NCBI GenBank assembly: GCA_038063015.1
Contig: JBBTVX010000001.1
Location: 158,495-222,494, forward strand
Length of the DNA: 64,000 nucleotides
Source of the DNA: JACPYG01 sp038063015
GTDB taxonomy: Bacteria; Patescibacteriota; Minisyncoccia; Minisyncoccales; Staskawiczbacteraceae
Direction: 5' to 3'
Shown here: piece after piece, positions 27,552-36,863 of the stretch
Layout of the letters: each line of letters opens with the position of its first letter
How positions within the stretch are numbered: position 1 is the stretch's first letter
The notes under the pieces: model-generated
The model's database searches: none
What the model saw: the letters and a program-made list of their open reading frames with translations, nothing else
Told to the model about the DNA's origin: nothing
Position numbers and translations under genes: made by a program

Positions 27552-28580
27552 CTAACGGGGTTCATTGGTTTTATTTTTATTTTGCTCTTCCTCCGTTTGT
27601 TTTTCAATATCTTCTAAAAACTTTTTTCTCTGTTCTTCCTCCGCCTCTATTGATTTGCCTATCCTTTCTTTCATTTTATCTGATGCGCCTTTTAAAAATT
27701 CTTTTTCTCTTGCTTGCCCCGAACTTGTCGAATGAGTCCATTGTTCTCTCTGAACTCTTTCTTTTTCTTCACCGGCTCGCTGTTCTAGTTCGGCGGTTTT
27801 TGCTTGTTGCTGTTCTAGCGCGCCCCTTTTTTTATCTTCAACCCTTTTAATTATTATTGAGTATGTATCTCTTAGAGACCTATTAATTATTTTTATTTTT
27901 TCTTTTAAATTATTTTTTTCTTCAATTATCTTTTGGTAGTCCGCATCTATTTTTATAAGCCCTTCCTCTATATTTTTTATTTCTTTTTCAACAGCCCATC
28001 TTTTCTTCTCTATCTCCTGCCTTTTTGTTTCTAATTCGCCCCGTCTCTCTTCTAAGCTTTTTTTCTCCGATGGGACATTGCTTGTTTTCTCTTTTTCTCC
28101 TATAAATTTTTGTTCTTCTTCGATTTTTTGTTCTTCTGCCACAATGTTGCTGAGCTTCGCCTCTTGATTCCTCTTTTCAATTAAAATTCTATTTTTTTCT
28201 AATGCCAAAGAAGGTTCTTTTTCTTGTTCAAAAATATCTATTTGTTTTTCTAAACCAAGCCTTTGCGATTCAAAAAGAAAAATTTGCTGTTTTTCGGATT
28301 CTTCTGCATAGCTTTTTATTTGTTTTTCGGCTTCTCTTTCTTCATTGGCGTTTTTTGAAAGAACCTTTTCTCTTTGTTGACCCTCTAATATTCTTTCTTC
28401 TTCTTTTTTCTTTTCCAATTCCGCTTTTTCCTCTTCTATGGTTTTTCCTTTAATAATTTTATCTCTCTCCTCCAAAGCATCAACCTCCCTTAATTTTTGG
28501 AGGTCTTTTTTCATTGTTTTTATTTCAGCTCGTTTTAAAAATTCTTTTGCTTGTAGTTCTTCGTCTTCTGTTATATTCAT
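27552..28580 (-). CDS. Long coiled-coil protein
   Basis: The 342-residue protein is almost entirely charged heptad-like sequence (KKDLQKLREVDALEERDKI, EKKRWAVEKEIKNIEEGL), with no membrane segment or enzyme motif. It probably forms a rod or a scaffold. A stretch THSTSSGQAREKE near residue 280 comes from a known kind of short repeat (DNA TTCGACAAGTTCGGGGCAAG) that inserts in frame in genes of this group. Conservation could not be judged. It lies between dksA and pnp on the same strand but about 120 bases from the former. Confidence 0.5.
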   Translation of the reverse strand: MNITEDEELQAKEFLKRAEIKTMKKDLQKLREVDALEERDKIIKGKTIEEEKAELEKKKEEERILEGQQREKVLSKNANEEREAEKQIKSYAEESEKQQIFLFESQRLGLEKQIDIFEQEKEPSLALEKNRILIEKRNQEAKLSNIVAEEQKIEEEQKFIGEKEKTSNVPSEKKSLEERRGELETKRQEIEKKRWAVEKEIKNIEEGLIKIDADYQKIIEEKNNLKEKIKIINRSLRDTYSIIIKRVEDKKRGALEQQQAKTAELEQRAGEEKERVQREQWTHSTSSGQAREKEFLKGASDKMKERIGKSIEAEEEQRKKFLEDIEKQTEEEQNKNKTNEPR

Positions 28581-28604
28581 AAAATAAAAATATAATAGAT
28601 TAAA

Positions 28605-30746
28605 TTATTTTTTAGAAAAAAAAGTTTTCTTTTTGGTTTGAAAGCCGGCATCTACTGCTGATAAATTGATTCTGCCCAATTCATCAATGCCAGTTATTTT
28701 AACCGGGATTACATCTCCAATTTTAACCACGTCTTCCACTTTATCAATCTTATGTGTGGCAAACTTAGAAATATGAACCAATCCAGATTGGCCGGGCAAA
28801 ATATCAACAAAAGCTCCAAAGTCCATAATTTTCCTTACCGTTCCCTGGAATATCTCTCCTATTTGCACCTCTCTTGTGATAGATTTGATTCTGTTTACAG
28901 TATTTTCAACAGCCGCTTGGTCTTGGCCGGTGATAAAAACTAAGCCAGAATCTTCTATGTCTATGCTCACCCCGTACTCTTCAATTATTTTATTAATCAC
29001 GCTTCCTTTCGGGCCTACGACTTCCCCAATTTTAGCGGGGTTGATTTGTATAATGCTGATTTTTGGCGCAAAAGGCGAAAGATTTTTTCTTGGCTCTGGC
29101 AATTCTTTCTTCATTATATCAAGTATTTTTAATCTTGCATCTTTTGCTCTCTCTAAAGCCTCTTCCATAATTTTTTTATCTATTCCATCTATTTTAATAT
29201 CCATCTGAATTGCCGTAATTCCATTTTTAGTTCCCGCCACCTTGAAATCCATGTCTCCATAATGGTCTTCGGGACCCTGAATGTCAGTTAAAATTTTATA
29301 TTTTCCGCTTTCTTCGTCTTTTGCCAGCCCGATAGAAATTCCGGCTACGGGCTCTTTAATCGGCACTCCTGCGTCCATTAAGGCAATGCAGGCCGCGCAC
29401 GTTGAAGCCATCGAGGTAGAACCGTTTGAAGAAACAACCTCAGAAACAATTCTGATTGTATAGGGGAATTTTTCAGGGTCAGGGATTACCGGTAGCAATG
29501 CTTTTTCTGCTAAGTTGCCGTGTCCGATCTCCCTTCTTTTGGGTCCTCGCATAGGAGCTGTTTCTCCGGATGAAAACGGAGGAAAGTTATAATGGTGTAA
29601 AAATCTTTTTTTACCCACAAATTCCATGCCTTCCAAGATTTGCTGGTCGCCAGGTCCTCCCAAAGTTAAAATTGAAAGCACCCTTGTTAATCCTCTGAAA
29701 AACACCGCAGACCCGTGGGTTCTTGGCAGAACCGCAACCTCGCAAGACAAAGGCCTTATGTCAATTGATTTTCTGCCGTCCGGCCTGCAGTCTTTTTCAA
29801 TTATGTTTTTAATAATTATTTTTTCAATTTCTTTTTCAAAAAAAGCCAGAACTTGTTTTTCTTTTCCCTCTCCGGGATGTTTTTCCGCCAAATATTTTAT
29901 GAGTTCTTGTTTCAGAACTTCAGTCGCCCCGAGATTTTTCTCTCCCTTCGGCGCGTTGTTTATTGTTTTTTCCAATTTATCTTCCAGCCATTCTTTTATT
30001 TCTTTTTCAATTCCAGACTCTACGGCAGGCTCAAAAACGTCTTTATCCTTTCCTATTTTTTTTACTGCCTGGACCTGGAAATCAATTATTTTTTTAAGCT
30101 CTTCTTTCGCGTCTTCATACGCTCTTAAAACATCGTTTTCTGAAATTTCTTTTGCTCCCATCTCAATCATATTAACTAAAATATCGCCGTCTTTTTCTAT
30201 GGCAGACAAGGTTAAATCCATATCTCCTTCTTTTCTTTGCGAATAACCGGAATTAAAAATCCACCCCCCGTTATTTTTAGTAACTCTTACAACCCCCAAT
30301 GGTCCATTCCATGGGATATTTGAAGTTGCCAAAGCAAACGAGGCGCCAATCATTCCTAAAATATCCGGGTCGTTTTCTCCGTCCCAGGAAAGGCAAGTAA
30401 CAACTACCTGCACCTCTTTTTTAAAGTCTTTTGGAAACAAAGGCCTTATGGCTCTGTCAATCATTCTGGCAGTTAAAATTGCCTCGTCGGTCGGTCTGCT
30501 CTCTCTTTTCATAAACCTTGAGCCGAAAATTTTTCCAGCCGCATAAAATCTTTCTTCGTACTCAACTGTTAAAGGAAAATAATCAATTTCCGGCCTGGAA
30601 AACGGAGAAAGAACAGCGGTCACTAAAACCTCTGTTTCTCCGCATTGAACCAAACAAGAACCGGATGCCTGTTCGGCCCAGTTTGTGGTTTTAATAATTA
30701 TGGATTTTTCGCCAATTTTTATCTCAAATGTGTCTTTTACCGCCAT
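28605..30746 (-). CDS. pnp: Polynucleotide phosphorylase
   Basis: PNPase degrades RNA 3'-to-5' using phosphate and is a core part of RNA decay. The 713-residue protein contains two RNase PH domains (RPTDEAILTARMIDRAIRPLFPKDF; PPFSSGETAPMRGPKRREIGHG, SSNGSTSMASTCAACIALMDAGVP), a KH domain (IGEVVGPKGSVINKIIEEYG) and an S1 domain (GTVRKIMDFGAFVDILPGQSGLVHISKFA). All are in the standard order and length. RNase Y at 48024 is the probable endonuclease partner for mRNA turnover in this organism. Confidence 0.96.
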   Translation of the reverse strand: MAVKDTFEIKIGEKSIIIKTTNWAEQASGSCLVQCGETEVLVTAVLSPFSRPEIDYFPLTVEYEERFYAAGKIFGSRFMKRESRPTDEAILTARMIDRAIRPLFPKDFKKEVQVVVTCLSWDGENDPDILGMIGASFALATSNIPWNGPLGVVRVTKNNGGWIFNSGYSQRKEGDMDLTLSAIEKDGDILVNMIEMGAKEISENDVLRAYEDAKEELKKIIDFQVQAVKKIGKDKDVFEPAVESGIEKEIKEWLEDKLEKTINNAPKGEKNLGATEVLKQELIKYLAEKHPGEGKEKQVLAFFEKEIEKIIIKNIIEKDCRPDGRKSIDIRPLSCEVAVLPRTHGSAVFFRGLTRVLSILTLGGPGDQQILEGMEFVGKKRFLHHYNFPPFSSGETAPMRGPKRREIGHGNLAEKALLPVIPDPEKFPYTIRIVSEVVSSNGSTSMASTCAACIALMDAGVPIKEPVAGISIGLAKDEESGKYKILTDIQGPEDHYGDMDFKVAGTKNGITAIQMDIKIDGIDKKIMEEALERAKDARLKILDIMKKELPEPRKNLSPFAPKISIIQINPAKIGEVVGPKGSVINKIIEEYGVSIDIEDSGLVFITGQDQAAVENTVNRIKSITREVQIGEIFQGTVRKIMDFGAFVDILPGQSGLVHISKFATHKIDKVEDVVKIGDVIPVKITGIDELGRINLSAVDAGFQTKKKTFFSKK

Positions 30747-30853
30747 TTATTTGGCTGCGAAATACGAATTAGCACGAATATACCAAAAAGTTTTAGAACC
30801 CTAAAACACTTTCGTATAGCCGCACATATCTTTAATTTCGCAGCATTTTATTT

Positions 30854-31360
30854 CTATTTTTTTAGCAAGAATTTTGGAAGGTCCTCGTCTAAATCAATAA
30901 ATTCGTCGGCAATTTCCTTTAACTTGGAAGAAGTTGTTTTTCCGAAGGCCATAACTTCCACTCTTTTGCCCTGGTTTTTTAAATATTCAACCAAAGCGAT
31001 AAAATCGCCGTCGCCCGATACCAAAACAATTACATCCAATCCCGGAGAGGTTCTTATAGCGTCAATTACAATGCCTACGTCCCAGTCAGCTTTTTTAGCT
31101 CCCCCATAAAATTCTTGCAAATCTCTTACCCTTGTTTCAATCCCTAATTTTGTTAAAGCCTCAAAAAAAGGTTTTTCTTCACCGGTTTTTGTTCTTACGA
31201 CATAGCCAAAGGCTCTTATAAATTTTCTGCCCGATATGGCTTGTTTTAAAACCTCCTGATAGTTGACTTTGGCTTGATAAAGATTTTTTGCGGAATGATA
31301 AAGATTTTGAATATCCATTAAAACCTCTACCCTTTGCTCTTTCGGTTTTTGTCCCGACAT
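30854..31360 (-). CDS. NYN (PIN-like) domain protein, LabA/DUF88 type
   Basis: The 168-residue protein shows the NYN pattern of acidic residues: VLMDIQNLYHSAKNLY at the start, DVGIVIDAIRTSP and VLVSGDGDFIALVEYLKNQG. NYN domains are predicted metal-dependent RNases related to PIN domains. The start codon ATG at 31358-31360 lies inside the arm of a palindromic repeat, giving MSGQK. A second NYN gene occurs at 39987 next to nusA. Its position near rpsO and pnp suggests RNA processing. Confidence 0.85.
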   Translation of the reverse strand: MSGQKPKEQRVEVLMDIQNLYHSAKNLYQAKVNYQEVLKQAISGRKFIRAFGYVVRTKTGEEKPFFEALTKLGIETRVRDLQEFYGGAKKADWDVGIVIDAIRTSPGLDVIVLVSGDGDFIALVEYLKNQGKRVEVMAFGKTTSSKLKEIADEFIDLDEDLPKFLLKK

Positions 31361-31406
31361 AGTCGTGGATCCTCGATAAATTTAAAAACGTTAAATTTAT
31401 CGGGAC
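31351..31406. repeat. Palindrome with GGATCC core over a start codon
   Basis: The element runs GTCCCGA-CATAG-TCGTGGATCCTCGA, then the hairpin TAAATTTAA/TTAAATTTA, then TCGGGAC. Outer arms pair perfectly (7 bp). The same plan, GTCCCGACA-...-TCGAGGATCCACGA-hairpin-TCGGGAC, occurs inside tig at 46294-46337. The left arm contains the NYN start codon on the minus strand. Confidence 0.8.
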
Positions 31407-31407
31407 A

Positions 31408-31674
31408 TTACTTTTTGAGTCCGATTTTTTTGATTGCAACGCCGTATCTTTTTTCAGACTCTTTTTTAAGATAATTTAACAGTTTTTTTCTTTTAATAAC
31501 CATTCTTATTAATCCTCTTTTTGAGTGCAAGTCTTTCGGGTTCTTTTTCAAATGCAAAAGCAACTTGTCTATTTCTTTAGTAAGCAAAGCGATTTGAACC
31601 TCGCAAGACCCGGTGTCTTTTTCGTGAACATTGTGTTCCTTAATAATTTTTGTTTTTTCTTTTCCCGTTAACAT
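31408..31674 (-). CDS. rpsO: Ribosomal protein uS15
   Basis: The 88-residue protein has the uS15 pattern: MLTGKEKTKIIKEHNVHEKDTGSCEVQIALLT, then LLHLKKNPKDLHSKRGLIRMVIKRKKLLNYLKK. It binds the central domain of 16S rRNA early in assembly. The stop lies one base from a palindromic repeat. pnp follows downstream on the same strand with one NYN gene in between, the familiar rpsO-pnp order. Confidence 0.95.
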   Translation of the reverse strand: MLTGKEKTKIIKEHNVHEKDTGSCEVQIALLTKEIDKLLLHLKKNPKDLHSKRGLIRMVIKRKKLLNYLKKESEKRYGVAIKKIGLKK

Positions 31675-31795
31675 ATTTTTATTTTTTATTTAATTAATTA
31701 TATACGTTTTTGAATATAAAAGGAAATCCGCCAGCTGGCGGAGTAGCTTTCTAATATGGAGTATACTATATATTTATTTCTTTGTAAAGGATTTG

Positions 31796-31868
31796 TGCCC
31801 CCAGCAGGGCTCGAACCTGCGACCTTATTCTTAAGAGGAATCTGCTCTACCAACTGAGCTATGGGGGC
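31796..31868 (-). tRNA. tRNA-Lys(CTT)
   Basis: The reverse strand folds into a full cloverleaf: acceptor GCCCCCA/TGGGGGC, D-arm GCTC...GAGC, anticodon loop CTCTTAA (anticodon CTT), T-arm GCAGG-TTCGAGC-CCTGC. No CCA is encoded. Confidence 0.93.
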
Positions 31869-31886
31869 GTTATGTTTATATTTACG

Positions 31887-32273
31887 CTAAAGCACATTCC
31901 AGGCTCTTGTGTATCCCAGCGCGCCTAAGATAAAGCTGATAATCAGCCACGAGCCGAAAACTAAAACCAAACCGATAACCGATACCCATAATATTTTTTT
32001 GCCTAGTCCCGCCAAATTAGGATTTCCAGCTGAAATAAGAATTATTACTCCGCCGATTGTAAGCATCAAAACCGCCAACGGCGCAGCTATAAATTTTACG
32101 ATAAAATTAAAAATCCTGGCAAGCATTATAAAAAAATCATTAATTGTGCATGCATCGCTTCCATCAGCGGCTTTTCCGCACGGAACTAAACCTTGGGCGC
32201 TTGCTAAAACCGGAATAAAAACAAAAATTAAAAATAATAAAAGCAAAATAGTTGATAAAGAAATTTTTTTCAT
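31887..32273 (-). CDS. Small VirB2/TrbC-like pilin protein
   Basis: The 128-residue protein has a signal peptide (SLSTILLLLFLIFVFIPVLASA), a short exported Cys-containing loop (GLVPCGKAADGSDACTIND), two membrane helices (FNFIVKFIAAPLAVLMLTIGGVIIL and WVSVIGLVLVFGSWLIISFIL) and the interhelix loop SAGNPNLAGLGKKI. The same loop style is found in the three large membrane proteins at 10437-16569, so it is the minimal form of that module. The gene is a candidate major pilin or channel subunit of the type IV-like system. It stands alone between two tRNA genes. Confidence 0.65.
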   Translation of the reverse strand: MKKISLSTILLLLFLIFVFIPVLASAQGLVPCGKAADGSDACTINDFFIMLARIFNFIVKFIAAPLAVLMLTIGGVIILISAGNPNLAGLGKKILWVSVIGLVLVFGSWLIISFILGALGYTRAWNVL

Positions 32274-32397
32274 TTTTTATAATTATTATTAGCTATAACG
32301 ATTGGAAGAATTTTTAAAAAGAATTTTTTCATTTTGGTCTAAAATTTTGTCTAATTCTCTCATAACTTTATTGGTTAAGGTTAATAATTTTGATGTG

Positions 32398-32470
32398 TGC
32401 CCCCGGCAGGACTCGAACCCGCAATTAAGCGTTCGAAGCGCTTTGTGTTATCCGATTATACCACGGGGGC
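32398..32470 (-). tRNA. tRNA-Arg(TCG)
   Basis: Reverse-strand cloverleaf with acceptor GCCCCCG/CGGGGGC, anticodon stem AAGCG/CGCTT and loop CTTCGAA (anticodon TCG), T-arm GCGGG-TTCGAGT-CCTGC. No CCA is encoded. Confidence 0.92.
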
Positions 32471-32474
32471 CAAA

Positions 32475-33152
32475 TTAATTTAATCGATATTCTTTAATTA
32501 ATTTTTGTATCCATCCCATAACCCGCCAATAAAATGCACTTTTTAGCACGCGAAGTTGTACGCATCCTTTGTATTTTATATTTTTTTTGATTTTATGAGG
32601 AGTGAGTTTGAAAATAGTTTTTTGGAAATTAGAAATCGGTATACCAGTGACTTCAGACCAGAATTTTTCGCAATTTTCATGAGCATAAATTCTGTGCATA
32701 TACAAACGAAACTTAATCTCGTCTTTGGGTATTTTGCATATTTTTACAAGCCACCTCATTATTGCTTTTATAGCATATGGATCGGAATTAGTAAATTGGA
32801 AATGTTCAGTTTTTTTATTACCTTCAGCCCAATAAAGAGATAAACATACTAAAAAGAAAGGATTTTTTGAAAGATGAAAATATTCTTTTTCTGCCCCTTT
32901 TATAATTTTTTGTATTCTTTTTCGTCTTTTTTCTCTTTTTGTCCAAGCAGACTTTTCTCTTGCGCTATGTACCACCTCTTCTAGATGTTTTTCGAGATTT
33001 TGTCTTTGTTCTGGACTAAATTCTATATTTTTTAACCATCCCGATATAGTTGATTTTGATAAATTAGGAATAGAAGTCCTTATTTCATTATAAGTTTTAC
33101 CCTGGAGACGAAGGTTAATTGCTCTTTTTTTGTCTTTTAGTCTCATTTTCAT
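32475..33152 (-). CDS. HTH plus LAGLIDADG-like fold protein (possible homing-type nuclease)
   Basis: The 225-residue protein starts with a resolvase-like helix-turn-helix (KKRAINLRLQGKTYNEIRTSIPNLSKSTISGWLKNIEF), followed by a basic helix and a C-terminal part (FFLVCLSLYWAEGNKKTEHFQFTNSDPYAIKAIMRWL, FRLYMHRIYAHENCEKFWSEVTGI). That part is arranged like half of a LAGLIDADG fold, with YWAEGN in the place of the acidic motif. The fold call is by eye and uncertain. The gene ends four bases from tRNA-Arg(TCG) on the same strand. It is one of three nuclease-like genes in this window that lie beside tRNA-Arg genes. Confidence 0.5.
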   Translation of the reverse strand: MKMRLKDKKRAINLRLQGKTYNEIRTSIPNLSKSTISGWLKNIEFSPEQRQNLEKHLEEVVHSAREKSAWTKREKRRKRIQKIIKGAEKEYFHLSKNPFFLVCLSLYWAEGNKKTEHFQFTNSDPYAIKAIMRWLVKICKIPKDEIKFRLYMHRIYAHENCEKFWSEVTGIPISNFQKTIFKLTPHKIKKNIKYKGCVQLRVLKSAFYWRVMGWIQKLIKEYRLN

Positions 33153-33278
33153 ATTATGCGAACTCTTTTTATGTATTAAATTATTATATTATAGAAGTTC
33201 TTATTAAGCAATAAATTAATATTGAAAAAACACAAGTTTTAATATACAATGCGTATAAAGCGGAAATCTTGAGATATA

Positions 33279-34724
33279 ATGACAATACCCAAAGAAGTAA
33301 AAAATGTTTTAGAAAAACTGGAAAAGGCAGGATACGAGGCGTATATTGTGGGCGGATGCGTACGCGATTTTTTATTAGAAAAAGAGCCGGAAGATTGGGA
33401 TATAACTACTAACGCCAAGCCGGAAGAAATTCAAAAAGTATTTCCGGATAGTTTTTACGAAAATAATTTTTTAACTGTGACTGCGCGCGCAGGCGCGAAA
33501 GAAGTTGAAATTACAACTTACAGGTTAGAGGCAAAATATTCTGACAAAAGGCATCCGGACCAGGTAAAATACGCCAAAACATTAGAGGAAGATTTGGCTC
33601 GCAGGGATTTTACGATAAATGCAATGGCCCTTCGCCTCGGCTTAGGGCAATCTCGCGAAGTGATTGATATTTTTAACGGGCAGAAAGATTTGAAAAATAA
33701 AACAATCCGCGCGGTCGGGAACCCGGCAGAAAGGTTTAATGAAGACGCTTTAAGAATGTTGAGAGCGGTAAGATTCGCGACAACCTTGGGATTTGCAATT
33801 GAGCCCGAAACAGCAAAAGCGATTAAAAAAAATTCTCTTTGGCTAAAACAGATTTCAGAAGAAAGGATAAGAGAAGAATTTTTGAAAATCATAATGTCAG
33901 AGAGGGCGGCGGAAGGAGTAGAATTATTAAGAGAGTTGGGTTTGCTAAAATATATTGTTCCAGAGTTGGAAGAGGGTTATGGCGTTTCGCAAAACAAGCA
34001 TCATATTTATGACTGCTATTTGCATTCTATAAAAGCATTGGAGTATGCCGCAAAAAAGAAATTTAATATGCATGTGAGATTAGCCGCTTTATTTCACGAT
34101 ATTGCCAAGCCCAGAGTAAAAGTTGGCGACGGGAAAGAAGCAACATTTTATAACCATGAAATAGTCGGCGCTAAAATGACGTTTCAAATTTTAAATCGCT
34201 TAAAGTTTTCCAAAAAAGATATTGAAAAAATCACAAATTTAGTAAGATATCATTTGTTTTATTATAATGTTGATGAAGTTGGAGAATCGTCCGTGAGGCG
34301 GCTGGTGCGCAATGTTGGTCCGGAAAATATGGAAGAACTTTTGCAGGTAAGGCAGGCAGACAGAATTGGCTCCGGCGCGCCGAAAGCAGAGCCGTATAAA
34401 TTAAGGCATTTAAAGTATATAATAGAAAAGACCAGCAGAGACCCGATCTCTGCTAAAATGTTGAAAATAAACGGCAACGATATAATGAAGTTTTTGAAAA
34501 TAAAGCCGGGACCGAAAATCGGCCATATTTTAGATATTCTTTTGGGTTATGTTTTAGACGACCCAAAGAAAAATAAAAAAGATTTTTTGGAAAAAGAAAT
34601 AACAAAACTCGGGAAATTAAACGATAAAGAATTGCAAAAATTGTCGGAAAAATCAAAACAGGAAAAAGAAGCTGTTGAAACAAAAAACGACCAAATGACA
34701 AAAACAAAGTACTGGGTAACATAA
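33279..34724 (+). CDS. cca: tRNA nucleotidyltransferase (CCA-adding) with HD domain
   Basis: The enzyme adds or repairs the 3' CCA of tRNAs. The 481-residue protein has the class II head (YIVGGCVRDFLLEKEPEDWDITT with catalytic DxD), RRDFTINAMAL, the RNA-binding AERFNEDALRMLRAVRFA block and an HD domain (RLAALFHDIAKPRVK). Several tRNAs in this window lack encoded CCA, so the activity is needed. It lies upstream of the tRNA-Pro/tRNA-Ala pair. The C-terminus is a charged low-complexity tail. Confidence 0.93.
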   Translation: MTIPKEVKNVLEKLEKAGYEAYIVGGCVRDFLLEKEPEDWDITTNAKPEEIQKVFPDSFYENNFLTVTARAGAKEVEITTYRLEAKYSDKRHPDQVKYAKTLEEDLARRDFTINAMALRLGLGQSREVIDIFNGQKDLKNKTIRAVGNPAERFNEDALRMLRAVRFATTLGFAIEPETAKAIKKNSLWLKQISEERIREEFLKIIMSERAAEGVELLRELGLLKYIVPELEEGYGVSQNKHHIYDCYLHSIKALEYAAKKKFNMHVRLAALFHDIAKPRVKVGDGKEATFYNHEIVGAKMTFQILNRLKFSKKDIEKITNLVRYHLFYYNVDEVGESSVRRLVRNVGPENMEELLQVRQADRIGSGAPKAEPYKLRHLKYIIEKTSRDPISAKMLKINGNDIMKFLKIKPGPKIGHILDILLGYVLDDPKKNKKDFLEKEITKLGKLNDKELQKLSEKSKQEKEAVETKNDQMTKTKYWVT

Positions 34725-34752
34725 GCGATTTTCAAAATAAATTTTATAATAA

Positions 34753-34823
34753 CGGGGCGTAGTATAGCAGTAGTACGCGGGCTTCGGGAGCTCGTAGCCT
34801 GGGTGCGATTCCCAGCGCCCCGA
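34753..34823 (+). tRNA. tRNA-Pro(CGG)
   Basis: Acceptor CGGGGCG/CGCCCCG, anticodon stem CGGGC/GCTCG with loop TTCGGGA (anticodon CGG), T-arm CTGGG-TGCGATT-CCCAG. The discriminator is A and no CCA is encoded. The T loop begins TG instead of TT. Confidence 0.88.
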
Positions 34824-34836
34824 CAAAATTGATTTT

Positions 34837-34910
34837 GGGCCTGTAGTTAAGTGGCAAAACACCCCGTTCGCATCGGGGAGGCGGCAGTTCGATTCTGCCC
34901 AGGTCCACCA
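34837..34910 (+). tRNA. tRNA-Ala(CGC)
   Basis: Acceptor GGGCCTG/CAGGTCC, anticodon stem CCCCG/CGGGG with loop TTCGCAT (anticodon CGC), T-arm GGCAG-TTCGATT-CTGCC, encoded CCA at 34908-34910. The ABC transporter start lies only five bases after the tRNA. Confidence 0.9.
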
Positions 34911-34915
34911 CAAAT

Positions 34916-36829
34916 ATGATTAAAGAAAAATCACAGAGAAATATTATTTATCCAAAAGTAGGGCTCAAAGATGTTTTGAGAGCTTTTTGGCAAGGAATAA
35001 AACCGCAAAAATGGTTGCTGTTTTTTTTAGCGTTTTCTATTATTTCGGCCAACATCGTAGCAACCATGTCGCCTATTTTATATAAGCAGTTTTTTGATAT
35101 CATTTCAGCCGGCGGGAACAAAACAACAATTGTCAGCCAATTATTAAAAATAATAATCCAGATAGCTTTTTTAAATGGACTTGTCTGGTTGTTTTACAGG
35201 TTGGCCACTGTTTTAAACAATGCATATCAAACAGGGACTATCGCGCGATTGAAACAGCAAGCATACGATTATTTAATAGAACATTCTTACAGCTTTTTTA
35301 GCAATAATTTTACCGGTTCGTTGGTGCAGAAGGTAAATCGTTTTGCCAGGGCTTTTGAAAGATTAACAGATCGTTTAACTTGGGATTTACTGCCTTTGCT
35401 TGTTAGAATGACATCAATATTTATAATTGTTTTATTTGTCAATAAATGGATTGCCTTAGTTCTTTTTATTTGGGCGGTTATTTTTTTAACATTTAATATT
35501 GTTTTTTCAAGGTGGAAACTTAAATATGATATTAAGGTTGCTGAAATAGACTCTAAAGCAACGGGCTATTTAGCAGATACAATCACTAACCAAAATGCCA
35601 TCCAGCTTTTTGATAGTTTCAAAGACGAGTCGCAGGGGTATAAAAATGTTACCAACGAGCAAGCAAGAAGCACAAAATTTACTTGGAATTTAGACGCTGT
35701 GGTAGAGGCAGGACAGTCTTTTTTGAGCATTGCAATAGAATTTATTTTATTATTTTTCGCTATTAGATATTGGCAAGAAGGGCTAATAACAATTGGTGTT
35801 TTTGTTTTACTTCAAATGTACTTGATAAACTTACTTAATCAATTATGGGGATTTACCAGAATGGTAAGAGATTTGTATCAGGGGTATGCTGACGCCAAAG
35901 AAATGGTTGAGATTTTACTTTTGTCACATGAGATTAAAGATAAGCCGTCGGCTATCGAATTGTCGGCAGACAAGGGAGAAATTGAATTTAGAAATTTGAG
36001 TTTTAATTTTAATGAAACAAGAAAAGTCTTAGAGAATATAAATTTAAAAATAAAGTCGGGTGAAAAAGTGGCTTTGGTCGGGCCTTCGGGCGCCGGAAAA
36101 ACCACTTTTATAAAATTATTATTGCGTTTGTATTCTCCTACTGCGGGCGAGATTATTATAGACGGGACGGATATTTCCGATGCAACGCAGGGAAGTTTAA
36201 GAAAAAATATCGCTATGGTGCCCCAAGACACCATTCTTTTTCATCGCACATTAGCGGAAAATATTGGTTATGGAAAACATGGCGTTGCAAAAGAAGAAAT
36301 TGAAAAAGTTGCTAAATTGGCCCACTGCGATGAATTTATAAAAGATTTGCCTTTTGGATTAGAAACTTATGTTGGCGAGCGGGGCATTAAATTGTCAGGC
36401 GGAGAACGCCAGAGGGTTGCCATCGCCAGAGCAATTTTAAAAAATGCGCCCATTTTAGTATTAGACGAGGCCACATCAAGTTTGGATTCCCGTTCCGAAG
36501 GATTAATTCAGGACGCTCTAAATAATTTGATAGCAGACAGGACGACAATTGTTATTGCTCACCGCTTGTCAACTATTAAAAAAATGGACCGTATTGTTGT
36601 TATTGATAACGGAAAAATTATTGAACAAGGCAGCCATAATGAATTGTTGAGCAATGACGATAGTTTATACAAAAAACTTTGGACTTTTCAGGCTGGCGGA
36701 TTTTTAACAGACGCAGGCGATGAAATAGATAACCAAAAAAAAGAAGAAAATGGCGAAGAAGCGGAAGATGACGAAGACGACGAAGACGAAAACGAAAACA
36801 GAAGTGATGTAAAATTAGTTAATTTTTAG
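34916..36829 (+). CDS. ABC exporter (fused membrane and ATPase domains)
   Basis: The 637-residue half-transporter has six membrane helices in residues 30-310 (e.g. LLFFLAFSIISANIVATM, WIALVLFIWAVIFLTFNIVF) and an ATPase domain with Walker A GPSGAGKTT, signature LSGGERQRVAIARA, Walker B ILVLDEATSSLDSRS and switch His in VIAHRLSTI. It ends in an acidic Glu/Asp tail. A homodimeric exporter of lipid, peptide or drug type is the likely form, but the substrate cannot be told. It starts five bases after a tRNA-Ala, so its mRNA leader is either absent or made by tRNA processing. Confidence 0.92.
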   Translation: MIKEKSQRNIIYPKVGLKDVLRAFWQGIKPQKWLLFFLAFSIISANIVATMSPILYKQFFDIISAGGNKTTIVSQLLKIIIQIAFLNGLVWLFYRLATVLNNAYQTGTIARLKQQAYDYLIEHSYSFFSNNFTGSLVQKVNRFARAFERLTDRLTWDLLPLLVRMTSIFIIVLFVNKWIALVLFIWAVIFLTFNIVFSRWKLKYDIKVAEIDSKATGYLADTITNQNAIQLFDSFKDESQGYKNVTNEQARSTKFTWNLDAVVEAGQSFLSIAIEFILLFFAIRYWQEGLITIGVFVLLQMYLINLLNQLWGFTRMVRDLYQGYADAKEMVEILLLSHEIKDKPSAIELSADKGEIEFRNLSFNFNETRKVLENINLKIKSGEKVALVGPSGAGKTTFIKLLLRLYSPTAGEIIIDGTDISDATQGSLRKNIAMVPQDTILFHRTLAENIGYGKHGVAKEEIEKVAKLAHCDEFIKDLPFGLETYVGERGIKLSGGERQRVAIARAILKNAPILVLDEATSSLDSRSEGLIQDALNNLIADRTTIVIAHRLSTIKKMDRIVVIDNGKIIEQGSHNELLSNDDSLYKKLWTFQAGGFLTDAGDEIDNQKKEENGEEAEDDEDDEDENENRSDVKLVNF

Positions 36830-36863
36830 TATAATAAATATAATAATATTAAAATATAAAAAC

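Noticed and set aside
34653..34913. Minus-strand frame opposite tRNA-Pro and tRNA-Ala
   Set aside because: It is the antisense translation of two tRNA genes and the end of cca; no independent coding signal.
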